Part shown: positions 1 through 8,705 of the stretch, piece after piece | Layout of the letters: every line of letters begins with the position of its first letter | Numbering within the stretch: position 1 is the first letter of the stretch | Source of the DNA: Bryobacteraceae bacterium | GTDB lineage: Bacteria; Acidobacteriota; Terriglobia; Bryobacterales; Bryobacteraceae | Length of the DNA: 64,000 nucleotides | Direction: 5' to 3' | NCBI GenBank assembly: GCA_029975915.1 | Contig: JARKOC010000250.1 | Span: 1 to 64,000, forward strand | Notes under the pieces: generated by a model | Databases searched by the model: none | Told to the model about the DNA's origin: nothing | What the model saw: only the letters and a program-made list of their open reading frames with translations | Position numbers and translations under genes: made by a program

Positions 1-867
1 CAAGACGGCGGCCGAGAGCAGATCGACTTCCTTTGTTTTGGCGGCGATCAGCGGAGCGAGGGAGTCGCGTTGCTGGCTGAGGAGAGTGGACTCGGAAAGC
101 GACTGGCCAAGCCGGTCGAACTCGGCCTTGGCGCGGGAAGCGGCCGACTGAGCCTCGTCAAAAGCGGATTCGAGGGCAACGATTTCGTCGCGAAGGGTAT
201 CGATGGAGGCGAGTTCGGACTGGAGCGCGGACCGGCGGGACTCCAGGGCTGTGAGTTCGGATTCCAGGCGGGCGGCGGGCGAGTGTTTTTGGACCTTGCC
301 GGTCGGGGTCCAGTAGGTTGAGGCTTGGTCCTCGATCCACTTCAGGAGACGCTGGGCCGCTGGCGAATCGAGTTGCTCGGCGAGTGCCGAACGAACGTTG
401 GGGGAAACCGGCGAGAGGGCCAGGTCGCCTTGTTGCGTCCAGAGGACGGAGGCCAGCAGCCGGTCCTGGGTGGCCTTGCCATCGGCGGCAGCGCCGAGGA
501 ATTCGCGAATGCGGGCGTCTGCCTGCTTGCTCTTGGCAAGAGGCTTCCAGACGCCGGAGGTGTGGGTTTCCAGGATCGATTGGGGCGAGTGAAGGAACTG
601 CTTACGGAGACGGAACTCCACATTCCGATGGACAAAATCGACTTCGACGGACGGCGCGAGCGATGTACCCCAGGGGACAAGGGCGGCGATGGCGGCCGAG
701 GCTGAGTCGTGTGGGGAGAGGAAGGCGTGGTGGAGGGCCGTGAGGACGGAAGACTTGCCGCTGCCATTGGGTCCGTGGAGGATGTTGATGGAGTCGAAGG
801 CAAGTTCGAGATCGAATCGGCGAGTGTGAGACCGGATGGACTCTATCGAGATTCGGCGGATTCTCAT
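1..867 (-). CDS. sbcC: SbcC/Rad50-type exonuclease ATPase, N-terminal part (runs off the window)
   Basis: Reading leftward from an ATG at 867, an open frame of 289 codons continues past base 1, so only the N-terminal part is present. It starts MRIRRISIES and carries a Walker A P-loop (HGPNGSGKSS, about residues 31-40), the hallmark of the Rad50/SbcC/SMC ATPase head. From about residue 200 it becomes rich in Ala, Glu, Leu and Arg in heptad-like order, the beginning of the expected long coiled coil. The start codon overlaps the sbcD stop in an ATGA, which indicates translational coupling. SbcC with SbcD forms a DNA-end-processing nuclease acting on hairpins and double-strand ends. The C-terminal half with Walker B cannot be checked here, so a generic AAA ATPase partner of Mre11 is possible. 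Confidence 0.85.
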   Translation of the reverse strand, partial: MRIRRISIESIRSHTRRFDLELAFDSINILHGPNGSGKSSVLTALHHAFLSPHDSASAAIAALVPWGTSLAPSVEVDFVHRNVEFRLRKQFLHSPQSILETHTSGVWKPLAKSKQADARIREFLGAAADGKATQDRLLASVLWTQQGDLALSPVSPNVRSALAEQLDSPAAQRLLKWIEDQASTYWTPTGKVQKHSPAARLESELTALESRRSALQSELASIDTLRDEIVALESAFDEAQSAASRAKAEFDRLGQSLSESTLLSQQRDSLAPLIAAKTKEVDLLSAAVL

Positions 868-1940
868 TGGCCGGTCTCCGAAGCGCCGAGGTTCAGATGA
901 TCAAGGGCGAGGCGGGCGGCGGCGGCCTGATCGGCGCCGGAAGCAGCGATCTCCAGGAGTCGGGCAGCGACGGCTGGAAAGTAAGCAGGTAGGTCGGATC
1001 GCGCGCCTACGGGGAGGAGGCCCGAGTCAGAGAATCGCGACCAAACGAACTCTTTTTCAATTAAGTTCTTTATTTGCTGTATTTTGTATTGTTCACTACT
1101 TGATACAGTACCTCTGATACTAAGTTCAAGAAGAATGGCCGGAGAGGCAATTTTCGCTATTTCTTCATATAGGTCTGTGAGACTGGAGTTCGTTTGGACG
1201 ACGCGGTCCAGGGTCACTTTTGATAGGCTTCCGGAGCGAAGACGGGTGACGGCAGGCGGGGTGGACGGCGCCAAAATTTCGACGAGGAGAACGTTTCCGG
1301 AATCGCGGTCGTCAGGGGCGGTGAGTTCGGGGGCGCCGGAGTAGGCCAAGTTCTGGTGGATGGAGGCGGAGTGCCAGTCGCCCAGCGCGATGTAATCGAG
1401 GCCGTAGCGGGCGGCGGCGTCTGGCGGAATCGGATGCTGGGAGGCGGACTGGAAATGGGGCAAGTCGAGTGAGCCGTGGGCGAGGGCGACCCGAATCTCA
1501 TCCTTGCCTTCACGGGGTGGAATCCAGGCGAGGGGGTCTGAGGAACTCCAGCGGCAGTTCAAGGGGCAGGGGTAGAGGGTTCCGCCGGTGAGTTCGACGG
1601 GGGAGGGATTGAGTAGAAGGCGGAATCGGGAAAGCGAATCCAGATTGAGACGGTCCCAGAGGGCGCCGGGAGCATCCTGGTCATGGTTGCCGGGGATGAC
1701 GTAGACAGGACAAGGGAAGGACTCAATGATGCCAACCACCTCCCTGGCCGCGGAGAGGGCGATGGCGTGGCTGTCGAAGAGATCGCCGGCGAGCAGGACA
1801 AAGTCCGACTGATGTTGGGCGGCAAGGCCGGCGACGTTGGCGAACGCTTTCAGGCGCGCTTCAGCGATTCGCGGGGCAGACGCGCCGGCCCACGCGGCCT
1901 TGAGACCGGCGTGCCAATCAGAGGTGTGAATAAACCGCAT
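864..1940 (-). CDS. sbcD: SbcD/Mre11-type metallophosphoesterase nuclease
   Basis: This 358-residue protein is the nuclease subunit partnering SbcC. The ATG at 1940 gives MRFIHTSDWHAG, placing the DxH metal motif at the N-terminus as usual; an in-frame upstream extension to 1988 would add an arginine-rich leader not seen in the family. The GDLFDS and GNHDQ metal-binding motifs follow, then a GDWH motif further on, which together define the calcineurin-like dimetal centre. Length is normal for short SbcD proteins. It lies 56 nt downstream of a secreted-protein gene and overlaps sbcC by 4 nt. The stretch for residues about 257-303 (roughly 1031-1170) is markedly AT-rich compared with the rest of the gene. 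Confidence 0.92.
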   Translation of the reverse strand: MRFIHTSDWHAGLKAAWAGASAPRIAEARLKAFANVAGLAAQHQSDFVLLAGDLFDSHAIALSAAREVVGIIESFPCPVYVIPGNHDQDAPGALWDRLNLDSLSRFRLLLNPSPVELTGGTLYPCPLNCRWSSSDPLAWIPPREGKDEIRVALAHGSLDLPHFQSASQHPIPPDAAARYGLDYIALGDWHSASIHQNLAYSGAPELTAPDDRDSGNVLLVEILAPSTPPAVTRLRSGSLSKVTLDRVVQTNSSLTDLYEEIAKIASPAILLELSIRGTVSSSEQYKIQQIKNLIEKEFVWSRFSDSGLLPVGARSDLPAYFPAVAARLLEIAASGADQAAAARLALDHLNLGASETGQ

Positions 1941-1996
1941 CGGCAGATAACCAATGTAGCGGAAGCGGAGGGCGAACGCCGCCCGCAAGATGACGG

Positions 1997-3640
1997 TTAC
2001 GGTTCGACAGGGAGGAGTCCGGAATCCGAGGCGTATTCGTCGCTGGGGGCGCGGACGAAGATCGTCAGGGGACCTTCTGTGACCGCAGGCAGCCGGATGG
2101 CTAGGCGGTATGTGCCGGGCGTGCCGAGATCGACTTCCGAGGAGATGATTTCGATAGAAGGGACTGCAGCGGCGAAGACCGTGGTGGGCTGGAGTGTCCG
2201 GCCCTGCGAATCGACAGGGCCAAGGCCGCGCATGAGCAGGATCACGGTCTCGCCGGAGCGGGCCGGATTGGCGACCGTGAGGGGTGAAAGATCCTGGCGC
2301 AAGGCGTGGATGAATCCGCCGGTTTTGCTGAACTGGGGGGCGACGGCGCGCATCTCACCCTGAATCCGCAGCGGTTGGAATGGTGAATCGGGCGCGTCGA
2401 TTTCAAAGACGCCCGAACCGGTGGAGGCTTCCCAGGGGACGATGAAATCGAGGAAGTCCGCGCCGCGGTTGACGACAGGGACGGCGAGGCCCTGCCAACT
2501 CAAAGAGACGGAATTGAGGCCGGCGCCTTCAAAGCGGTAACGGGAACCAGGCGCCCATGTGGTGTATTCCGGCATGTCGACGTGTGGAGATGATTGCAGG
2601 AAGGTCTCAGTCAGGCCGGAGAGGCCATCAACACGGATAAGGCGGCCGTCGTTGGTGGTGGCCCAGACGATGAGGCCGTCGCCGGAGAGGGTGGCCTCTG
2701 AGATTCCGAAGGGTTCGGCGGTCCACTGGCGGAGGCGTCCGGTGATCAAGTCCATGGTCCAGACCTGGACGGCGAGCGAATCATTCGTGCCGGCGAAGTT
2801 GGCGGCAGAGAGGAAGAGCAGGGCCATGCCGTCGTCACTGAGGGCGGGCTGGCTGACGCCTTCAGCGGCCCAGAGGAAGGGGATCTGTTCCTGCGTGTAC
2901 AGATCGATGAGCCAGAGATAGGGAGTCTGGTCCGAGGTTTGAGCGATCGCGAACGAGGCGTTGTTCGAGATCGTGACAGTGGAGGTACTGAAAGAAAGCT
3001 GGATTGTGCTGTCGGGTTGTCCCGGCCGGCGGACGACCAGCGTGCGGCCCCCTGGGACGCTGACAACAGTCCCATCATTGGCCACCACGCGCCGTCCGGC
3101 GCCGGCAGCTCCGCTGAGGCCGGTGGCGGAGAACTCGTTCCAGCCGGTTTCGAGGTTCAGGCGATAGAAACGGTACGGCGATACGAGTGAAGTGGGATTG
3201 GCATAAACGGCCCATTTGCCGTTGGCGCTGATGCGAACCGTGCCGCTGTAGGGCGCTTCGCGGGACCCGTCGAGCCAAACGACAGATCCCTGGTTGAGTT
3301 CGACGCCGATACAGCCGCTGCCGCCGATGCACCAACGTGTGCCAGTGAAGGCGAGAATGGCGCCGGAGGAGTCGTACTCCGGTTTGGTCAGTATCGGGAA
3401 ATTTGAAGGAGCGCGATCGCCGGGGTAGAGGATGACGGGGGTGACGTCGCGGAGGGTTCGAAGGAAGCCGGATGATGAGATTTCAAATATCTTCTGATTG
3501 TCGTTTCGGGTTGCGGACTTGAGCGAGAGAGATGAAGAGAACGCAACTTTTGAGCCGTCGTGGGTAGTGGCGAGATGGAGGAACTGCGCTGGAAGCAGAG
3601 TGGAGACGGAAAAGGCGAGCAGGGCCTTCAAATGAGTCAT
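1997..3640 (-). CDS. Secreted beta-propeller-like protein with a TIGR03437-like C-terminal domain
   Basis: A 547-residue exported protein. The first 19 residues form a Sec-type signal peptide ending near LPAQ. The middle has PD40/TolB-like blade motifs (THDGSKVAFSS, SDDGMALLFLS, SGDGLIVWAT), so a beta-propeller is likely. The last ~200 residues (from about GAGLNSVSLSWQGLAVPVV, through FIVPWEASTGSG and ILLMRGLGPVDSQGR, to a final IFVRAPSD) resemble the 'Solibacter uncharacterized C-terminal domain' family TIGR03437, which is expanded in Solibacter-type Acidobacteria. The function is unknown; a cell-surface binding role is inference. It sits upstream of sbcD on the same strand. The family match is from memory of its motifs, not a search. 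Confidence 0.75.
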   Translation of the reverse strand: MTHLKALLAFSVSTLLPAQFLHLATTHDGSKVAFSSSLSLKSATRNDNQKIFEISSSGFLRTLRDVTPVILYPGDRAPSNFPILTKPEYDSSGAILAFTGTRWCIGGSGCIGVELNQGSVVWLDGSREAPYSGTVRISANGKWAVYANPTSLVSPYRFYRLNLETGWNEFSATGLSGAAGAGRRVVANDGTVVSVPGGRTLVVRRPGQPDSTIQLSFSTSTVTISNNASFAIAQTSDQTPYLWLIDLYTQEQIPFLWAAEGVSQPALSDDGMALLFLSAANFAGTNDSLAVQVWTMDLITGRLRQWTAEPFGISEATLSGDGLIVWATTNDGRLIRVDGLSGLTETFLQSSPHVDMPEYTTWAPGSRYRFEGAGLNSVSLSWQGLAVPVVNRGADFLDFIVPWEASTGSGVFEIDAPDSPFQPLRIQGEMRAVAPQFSKTGGFIHALRQDLSPLTVANPARSGETVILLMRGLGPVDSQGRTLQPTTVFAAAVPSIEIISSEVDLGTPGTYRLAIRLPAVTEGPLTIFVRAPSDEYASDSGLLPVEP

Positions 3641-3816
3641 GCAAAGCCCAGAGCACGCAGATGGCCAAGGGAACTGGCAGATTTGTGAGGGATTGTGAGG
3701 CGATGATGGGGCGGGGTGACGCGCAGCGTGTCAGGAGGAAACGGGAGCAGTTTACAGATGAACACGTGGAGGGGCGGTTTGGGGGTTCCTCGCGGCGGAC
3801 TGGAGAACCTGGAGAC

Positions 3817-3822
3817 TAGACT
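3817..3822 (+). promoter_or_regulatory. Candidate -10 box (TAGACT) for a leaderless M16 peptidase transcript
   Basis: TAGACT ends 7 nt before the ATG at 3830. Transcription would start at or next to the start codon. There is no well-placed Shine-Dalgarno. It is one of a recurrent set in this window. Confidence 0.45.
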
Positions 3823-3829
3823 ATAGAAG

Positions 3830-5119
3830 ATGGTCATTACGGGCAGGGAAACAGAGCGCGAGATCCGGCAGACGGTTCTGGAGAACGGAATCCGCGTCAT
3901 CACGGAGCCGATGCCGGCGGTCAGGAGCGCGGCGGTTGGGGTTTGGATCAGCACGGGGTCGAGGGTGGAGAGGCCGTCGGAGAACGGGATTTCGCATTTC
4001 ATCGAGCACATGCTGTTCAAGGGCACGGCGAGACGGACGGCCGAGGATATCGCTCGAGAGGTGGACGGGATTGGTGGTCACCTGGATGCGTTCACCGGCC
4101 GGGAGCTGGTGGGATACACGACAAAGGTGCTGGACGAGCATATTCCGATCGCCTTCGACGTATTGGCCGATATGCTTCAGCATCCGAAGTTTGACGACGA
4201 GGAAATCGAGAAGGAAAAGGGTGTCATTCTCGAAGAGCTGAAGATGGAGCACGACAATGCCGAGTCGCTGCTGCACGACGTGTTCATGGGGAAGTTCTGG
4301 AGCCGGCACCCGCTGGGCCGGCCGATCATCGGAAACCGTAGGACGATTCAGAGCTTCGCGGCGGACCAACTGCGGGAACATCACCGGAAATACTATTCGC
4401 CAGCGAACATGGTGATCACTGCAGCCGGCAGTCTGCGGCATGACGAATTGGTGGAAGTTGCGAACCGGCACTTCGGAGGGTTGGCCAAGGGCGGGACCGT
4501 GGCTAAGACGACGGCGCCTGTAGCGGCGGCGGCGATCACAATGAAGAACAAGCGGTCGTTGCAGCAGGTTCATGTGTGTGTGGGCGTGCCCGCCTATCCG
4601 GCGACCCACAGGCTGCGATTTGCCAGCTACACCTTGAATCTGGTGCTGGGCGGGGGGATGAGTTCGCGGCTATTCCAGAACATCAGAGAGCGCCAGGGGC
4701 TGGCGTATTCGATCTTCTCGGAACTGAATATGTACCGTGACACGGGGATGCTGGCCGTGTATGCCGGAACATCGACCAAGAGTGTGCGCGCGCTGGTGGA
4801 CGGAGTTGTCGGCGAGTTCCGGCGGATCAAGAGGGAGCCGCTGACGGCCGAGGAGTTGCGGCACGCGAAGGATCACATCAAAGGATCGCTGATGTTGAGC
4901 CTGGAATCGACGGGGAGCCGGATGAGCAATTTGGCGAAGCAGTGGCTGACTTACGGGCGATTCTATGAACTGGACGAGATTATCGAGATGGTGGAGGCGG
5001 TGAAGGCGGAAGAGGTCATGGAAGTGGCAGCAGATCTTCTCTGTGGGGAGAAGATCAGCCTGGCGCTTCTCGGGCGGCTGGACGGGATTGGGCTGGCGCG
5101 GGATGAGGTGAGTTGCTGA
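3830..5119 (+). CDS. M16 family zinc metallopeptidase (insulinase-like, PqqL/YmxG type)
   Basis: This 429-residue single-module M16 peptidase has the inverted zinc motif HFIEH (His56, Glu59, His60) and the third ligand Glu136 in VILEELKMEHD, exactly 76 residues after His60, so the active site is complete. The C-terminal half is the inactive M16_C domain with the usual YTLNLVLGGGMSSRLFQNIRE-type segment (its opening part is at about residues 265-275). No signal peptide is visible, so it is probably cytoplasmic and digests peptides. It is the first gene of a tight plus-strand series (7 nt before the TPM gene). The start is supported by a TAGACT box 7 nt upstream rather than by a ribosome-binding site. 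Confidence 0.93.
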   Translation: MVITGRETEREIRQTVLENGIRVITEPMPAVRSAAVGVWISTGSRVERPSENGISHFIEHMLFKGTARRTAEDIAREVDGIGGHLDAFTGRELVGYTTKVLDEHIPIAFDVLADMLQHPKFDDEEIEKEKGVILEELKMEHDNAESLLHDVFMGKFWSRHPLGRPIIGNRRTIQSFAADQLREHHRKYYSPANMVITAAGSLRHDELVEVANRHFGGLAKGGTVAKTTAPVAAAAITMKNKRSLQQVHVCVGVPAYPATHRLRFASYTLNLVLGGGMSSRLFQNIRERQGLAYSIFSELNMYRDTGMLAVYAGTSTKSVRALVDGVVGEFRRIKREPLTAEELRHAKDHIKGSLMLSLESTGSRMSNLAKQWLTYGRFYELDEIIEMVEAVKAEEVMEVAADLLCGEKISLALLGRLDGIGLARDEVSC

Positions 5120-5126
5120 GGTTCGA

Positions 5127-5921
5127 ATGAGGCGGCTCCGTCTAGTTGCAGGGTTGGCGGCACTGGCGGCAGCGGTGTGGGCGGCCGACTTCGCGGCGCT
5201 CGCGCCGCAGGGCTATGTGAACGACTTTGCCGGCGTGATTCCGCACGAGAGGCGGAGGGAGCTTGAGCGGTACTGCAGGGCGGTGGAAGCGGCGACAGGA
5301 GCGCAACTGGCGCTGGTGACGCTGCCCTCGCTGGACGGCGAGCCCGTGGAGGATGTGGCGAACCTGCTTTACCGGAAGTGGGGTGTCGGCAAGAAAGATA
5401 CCAACGAGGGAGCGCTGCTGCTGATTGCGATCGCCGAGCGGCGGACGCGGCTGGAAGTGGGTTACGGGCTGGAGCCGGTGATACCGGACGGCTACGCCGG
5501 CAGCCTGCTGCGTGACATGAGGCCGGCGCTCAGGGCGGGCGACATTGGCGGGGCGATGGCAGCGGCGGCGCAGGCGATGGGGGAGAGGATTGCGGGGGCC
5601 AAGGGTGTTCAGATCAACGAGCAATTGCGAACTCCGCAGCCTCGGCGGGGAGGTGGGGAGCCGGTTGTGCCGCTGCTGCCCGTTTTGGTGGCCGGAGGGC
5701 TGCTGTTGGCGGCGATGCTGATGAGTGGAGGCGGGATAAGCGGCGGGCCGAGAGGCGGAGGTAGCGCGAGAGACGTGGCGCTGGGGATGCTATTGGGCAT
5801 GATGACATCCCGTGGCCGGACCTACGGGGGTGGCGGGTTTGGAGGATACGATTCGGGCGACAGCTTTGGCGGGTTCGGCGGAGGCGATTCGGGCGGAGGC
5901 GGAGCGTCGAGCGGCTGGTAG
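5127..5921 (+). CDS. TPM-domain membrane protein with glycine-rich tail (YgcG-like)
   Basis: A 264-residue protein with a signal peptide (residues 1-20, ending AAVWAA) and a TPM domain (about 25-155) recognisable by GYVNDFAGVIP, NLLYRKWGVGKKDTNEGALL and RLEVGYGLEPVIPDGYAG. A hydrophobic segment around 175-195 anchors it to the membrane. The last 60 residues are a Gly/Ser/Phe tail ending GGGGASSGW, typical of this family. The TPM domain therefore faces the periplasm. TPM proteins are commonly encoded with LemA, and here LemA is two genes downstream. The biochemical role is unsettled (acid phosphatase activity is reported for the plant relative TLP18.3). Confidence 0.88.
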   Translation: MRRLRLVAGLAALAAAVWAADFAALAPQGYVNDFAGVIPHERRRELERYCRAVEAATGAQLALVTLPSLDGEPVEDVANLLYRKWGVGKKDTNEGALLLIAIAERRTRLEVGYGLEPVIPDGYAGSLLRDMRPALRAGDIGGAMAAAAQAMGERIAGAKGVQINEQLRTPQPRRGGGEPVVPLLPVLVAGGLLLAAMLMSGGGISGGPRGGGSARDVALGMLLGMMTSRGRTYGGGGFGGYDSGDSFGGFGGGDSGGGGASSGW

Positions 5922-5941
5922 GCGCGGAGGGCGAAGCGGAC

Positions 5942-6649
5942 ATGGAGAAGTTGCTGGAACAACTGGTTGAACGATTGAAGAAGGCTCTGGATGAGCGGCT
6001 GAAGTCGGTGATCCTGTACGGGTCAGCGGCTGAGGGCAAGCAGGACAAATGGTCGGACCTGAACGTGTTCTGCGTGGTGGACGAGGTGGACAGGCCGGCG
6101 CTGGAGGCGGTGGAGCCGGTGATGCGGTGGTGGCGGGAAAAGTCGAATCCGGCGCCGCTTCTCATGGGCGAGGCGGAGGTCAGCGGCTCAACCGACTGTT
6201 TCCCGATCGAATTCCACGACATGTTGGAGCGGCGGAGGGTGTTGTATGGGGCAGATTCGATTGCGGGTCTTGAGATCGACGATTCGTTCTACCGGGCGCA
6301 GGTGGAGTATCAACTGAGGGCGAAGCAGATCCGGCTGCGGCAGAAGGCGGCGGCGGCGATGGTGGATGGGGATTTGCTGATCCGTCTGATGGCGGAGTCG
6401 TTGAGCACGTTTCTGGTGTTAAGCCGGCATGCGCTGCGGCTGGCGGGCCGGGAGGCCCCATTGGACAGGCGGGCGCTGGCCGAGAAGGTGGAGGAGGCGT
6501 TCGGCGCGGATGCGAGAGCGTTCTATACTTTATTGAGCCTCCGCGAGGGCACTCTGAAACTGAAGCATGCCGAGGCTGGGCCACTGTACGACCGTTACAT
6601 GGAGACGATTTCGAAAATCGTTGCGGCAGTGGATGCCATGGAGAAGTAG
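5942..6649 (+). CDS. Nucleotidyltransferase-fold protein with an altered active site
   Basis: A 235-residue soluble protein. Residues 22-41 read VILYGSAAEGK...WSDLN, the Pol-beta nucleotidyltransferase signature GSxxxGxxxxxSDxD, but the second catalytic acid is Asn41 instead of Asp/Glu. The rest is helical, with a C-terminal HEPN-like four-helix region (about 130-235) rich in Leu, Arg and Glu. The gene lies between the TPM protein and LemA with 20 and 15 nt gaps, so it is in their operon. Possible roles are a catalytically weak nucleotidyltransferase or a structural/nucleotide-sensing partner of the TPM-LemA pair; neither is proven. A GGAGGG lies upstream of the ATG. Confidence 0.7.
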   Translation: MEKLLEQLVERLKKALDERLKSVILYGSAAEGKQDKWSDLNVFCVVDEVDRPALEAVEPVMRWWREKSNPAPLLMGEAEVSGSTDCFPIEFHDMLERRRVLYGADSIAGLEIDDSFYRAQVEYQLRAKQIRLRQKAAAAMVDGDLLIRLMAESLSTFLVLSRHALRLAGREAPLDRRALAEKVEEAFGADARAFYTLLSLREGTLKLKHAEAGPLYDRYMETISKIVAAVDAMEK

Positions 6650-6664
6650 AAGGACGGAAGAGAG

Positions 6665-7231
6665 ATGAAGATACTGCTTGCCATTTTGGGCGTATTGCTG
6701 GTGTTGGGTTTGATCGTCGGAGGCAAAGCTGCGTCGGTGAACAACCTGCTGGTGACCGAGCAGGAGGCTGTGAAGAAGGCCTGGGCGGACGTCGATATCG
6801 CTTTGCAGCGGCGGGCCGACCTGATCCCGAACCTGGTGAACACGGTCAAGGGGTTCGCGGCGCAGGAGAAAGAGATTCTGGAGACAGTGGCCAATGCCCG
6901 GTCGCAGTTGTTGAATGCGCGAAGCCCGCAGGAAAAGATTGAGGCCAACGGCAGGCTGGACAGCGCGATCGGGCGGTTGCTGGTGGTGGTGGAGAACTAC
7001 CCGCAGTTGAAGTCGAGCGAGAATTTCCTGCGCTTGCAGGACGAGTTGGCCGGGACTGAGAACCGGATCGCAGTGGAGCGGCGAAAGTATAACGAATCGG
7101 TGCAGAAGTACAACACGACGATTGGATTGTTTCCAAACAACCTGCTCGCAGGGATGCTGGGCTTCCAGCGGAATGACGACTATTTCAAAACCGATCCGGG
7201 TGCGCGGACGGCTCCGGCGGTGAAGTTCTAG
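6665..7231 (+). CDS. lemA: LemA family membrane protein
   Basis: A 188-residue LemA protein. One N-terminal transmembrane helix (about residues 4-22) is followed by the signature [23 protein letters not shown] (opening near residue 38), then a long helical hairpin with [22 protein letters not shown] (opening near 128) and the family ending in which a short hydrophobic [14 protein letters not shown] loop is followed by a Phe-ending tail. All canonical landmarks are present and the length is normal. The start has a purine-rich GGAAGAGAG immediately upstream. It is cotranscribed with the TPM protein, a widely conserved pairing, and is 21 nt upstream of the aldehyde dehydrogenase. Its function is unknown beyond a membrane-associated scaffold. 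Confidence 0.95.
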   Translation: MKILLAILGVLLVLGLIVGGKAASVNNLLVTEQEAVKKAWADVDIALQRRADLIPNLVNTVKGFAAQEKEILETVANARSQLLNARSPQEKIEANGRLDSAIGRLLVVVENYPQLKSSENFLRLQDELAGTENRIAVERRKYNESVQKYNTTIGLFPNNLLAGMLGFQRNDDYFKTDPGARTAPAVKF

Positions 7232-7238
7232 TTGGCTT

Positions 7239-7244
7239 GGGAGG
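7239..7244 (+). promoter_or_regulatory. Shine-Dalgarno that sets the dehydrogenase start
   Basis: GGGAGG lies 8 nt before the GTG at 7253. It favours that start over an in-frame TTG at 7232 that directly follows the lemA stop. Confidence 0.6.
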
Positions 7245-7252
7245 CTGGTGAA

Positions 7253-8698
7253 GTGAGCGCGAAGCTGTGTCCGAATTACATCAACGGCGAGTGGGTGGAA
7301 GGCGGGACGTTTGAGAACCGGAATCCGGCGAACTGGGAGGAGGTTGTCGCGCTGCATACGGCTGGGAAAGCCGGGGACATGCAAAGAGCTGTGGATGCTG
7401 CGAGCGCGGCGCTGCCTGGATGGGCGGCATTGACTGGTCCGGCGCGCGGGGCTCTGCTCAACAAGGTGGCGGACGTTCTGGACAGCCGGTTCGAGCAGGT
7501 GGCGGCGGACATGACGCGCGAAGAGGGCAAGACGCTTCCGGAGGCCAAGGGCGAGGTCCGGCGGAGCATCAACATCTTCCGGTATTTCGCGGCGGAGGGG
7601 TCGAGGCTGGGCGGGGTGATCGCGCCGAGTGAGCGGGACCGGGTGCATATGTTCGCGATGCGCAAGCCGGTGGGGGTGGTTGGTTTGATCACGCCGTGGA
7701 ACTTCCCCAGCGCAATCCCGGCGTGGAAGATGGCGCCGGCGTTGATCTGCGGCAATACGGTGGTGATCAAGCCTGCATCAGCGGCGCCGCTGAGCGCATG
7801 GCGGATCGTGGAAGCTTGTCACGAGGCGGGATTGCCGAAGGGTGTGGTGAATTTCGTGGCCGGTTCGGGATCGGCCGTGGGCAACGCTTTGATTGATGCG
7901 CCGGCGGTAAGGGCGGTGAGCTTCACGGGGTCGTGCGGCGTCGGGCATAAGGTTCACGAGAGGGCGTCGAAGCGGCGGATCCGGATCCAGTTGGAGATGG
8001 GCGGGAAGAACCCGACAATCGTGCTGGCGGATGCGGACTTCAATCCGGCCGTAGAGAATGTGGTGAACGCAGCGTTTTTCTCGACGGGGCAGAAGTGTAC
8101 CGCGACGTCGAGGGCGATTGTCGAGGAGAGCATCTACGACAAGTTCGTCGATGCGGTGGTGGAGCGGACGAAGCGGCTGAAAGTGGGCGACGGGATGGAA
8201 CCGGGGGTAGAGATTGGACCGTGCGTCGACGAAAGCCAGATGAACACGGTGCTGGGCTACATTGCGCAGGGGCGGGCGGAGGCGGGCGAGCCGTTGTGCG
8301 GCGGGCGGAGGCTGACTGGAGGCGCCTATGACAAGGGCTGGTTTGTCGAGCCGACGGTGTTTGCGGGCGTGACGCAAGAGATGACGATCGCGAGGGAGGA
8401 GATCTTCGGGCCGGTGCTGGCGATTCTGAAGGCGCGGGACTTCCAGCAGGCGCTGGAACTGGCGAACGCGAGCGAGTTCGGGTTGTCGGCGTCGATCCAG
8501 ACGGCGAGCCTGTCGCGGACGATGGAGTTCGTTTACGGGATGGAAGCGGGCCTGCTGACGGTGAATCTGCCGAGCGCAGGCGTCGAATACCAATTGCCGT
8601 TTGGCGGAACGAAAGATTCCAGCTTTGGGCCAAAGGAGCAGGGACAGGCCGCGCTGGAGTTTTACAGCGACCACAAGACGGTCTATCTCAGATACTGA
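7253..8698 (+). CDS. NAD(P)-dependent aldehyde dehydrogenase, 2,5-dioxovalerate (ketoglutarate semialdehyde) dehydrogenase type
   Basis: A 481-residue ALDH-superfamily enzyme. The cofactor region has TPWNFPSAIPAWKMAPAL and NTVVIKPAS, then FTGSCGVG, the catalytic Glu in LEMGGKNP, the catalytic Cys in NAAFFSTGQKCTATSR, and EEIFGPVL near the end, so it is intact and active-looking. The subgroup that ends YLPFGGxKxSSxGxxEQG, matching QLPFGGTKDSSFGPKEQG, includes alpha-ketoglutarate semialdehyde dehydrogenases of oxidative pentose and aldarate breakdown. The next gene, a FAH-fold enzyme, fits the preceding step of that pathway. The GTG start has a good GGGAGG. Exact substrate is inferred from context. 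Confidence 0.85.
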   Translation: MSAKLCPNYINGEWVEGGTFENRNPANWEEVVALHTAGKAGDMQRAVDAASAALPGWAALTGPARGALLNKVADVLDSRFEQVAADMTREEGKTLPEAKGEVRRSINIFRYFAAEGSRLGGVIAPSERDRVHMFAMRKPVGVVGLITPWNFPSAIPAWKMAPALICGNTVVIKPASAAPLSAWRIVEACHEAGLPKGVVNFVAGSGSAVGNALIDAPAVRAVSFTGSCGVGHKVHERASKRRIRIQLEMGGKNPTIVLADADFNPAVENVVNAAFFSTGQKCTATSRAIVEESIYDKFVDAVVERTKRLKVGDGMEPGVEIGPCVDESQMNTVLGYIAQGRAEAGEPLCGGRRLTGGAYDKGWFVEPTVFAGVTQEMTIAREEIFGPVLAILKARDFQQALELANASEFGLSASIQTASLSRTMEFVYGMEAGLLTVNLPSAGVEYQLPFGGTKDSSFGPKEQGQAALEFYSDHKTVYLRY

Positions 8699-8705
8699 GC
8701 AACAA

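Noticed and set aside
5700..5920. Repeated GGCGGA-rich sequence as a tandem repeat or CRISPR-like array
   Set aside because: It encodes the Gly/Ser-rich tail of the TPM-domain protein; repeats are irregular in length and without constant spacers.
6530..7648. 372-residue open frame on the minus strand across the nucleotidyltransferase, LemA and aldehyde dehydrogenase genes
   Set aside because: Crosses three well-supported genes and is dominated by Arg/Leu/Gln/His, typical of antisense reading.
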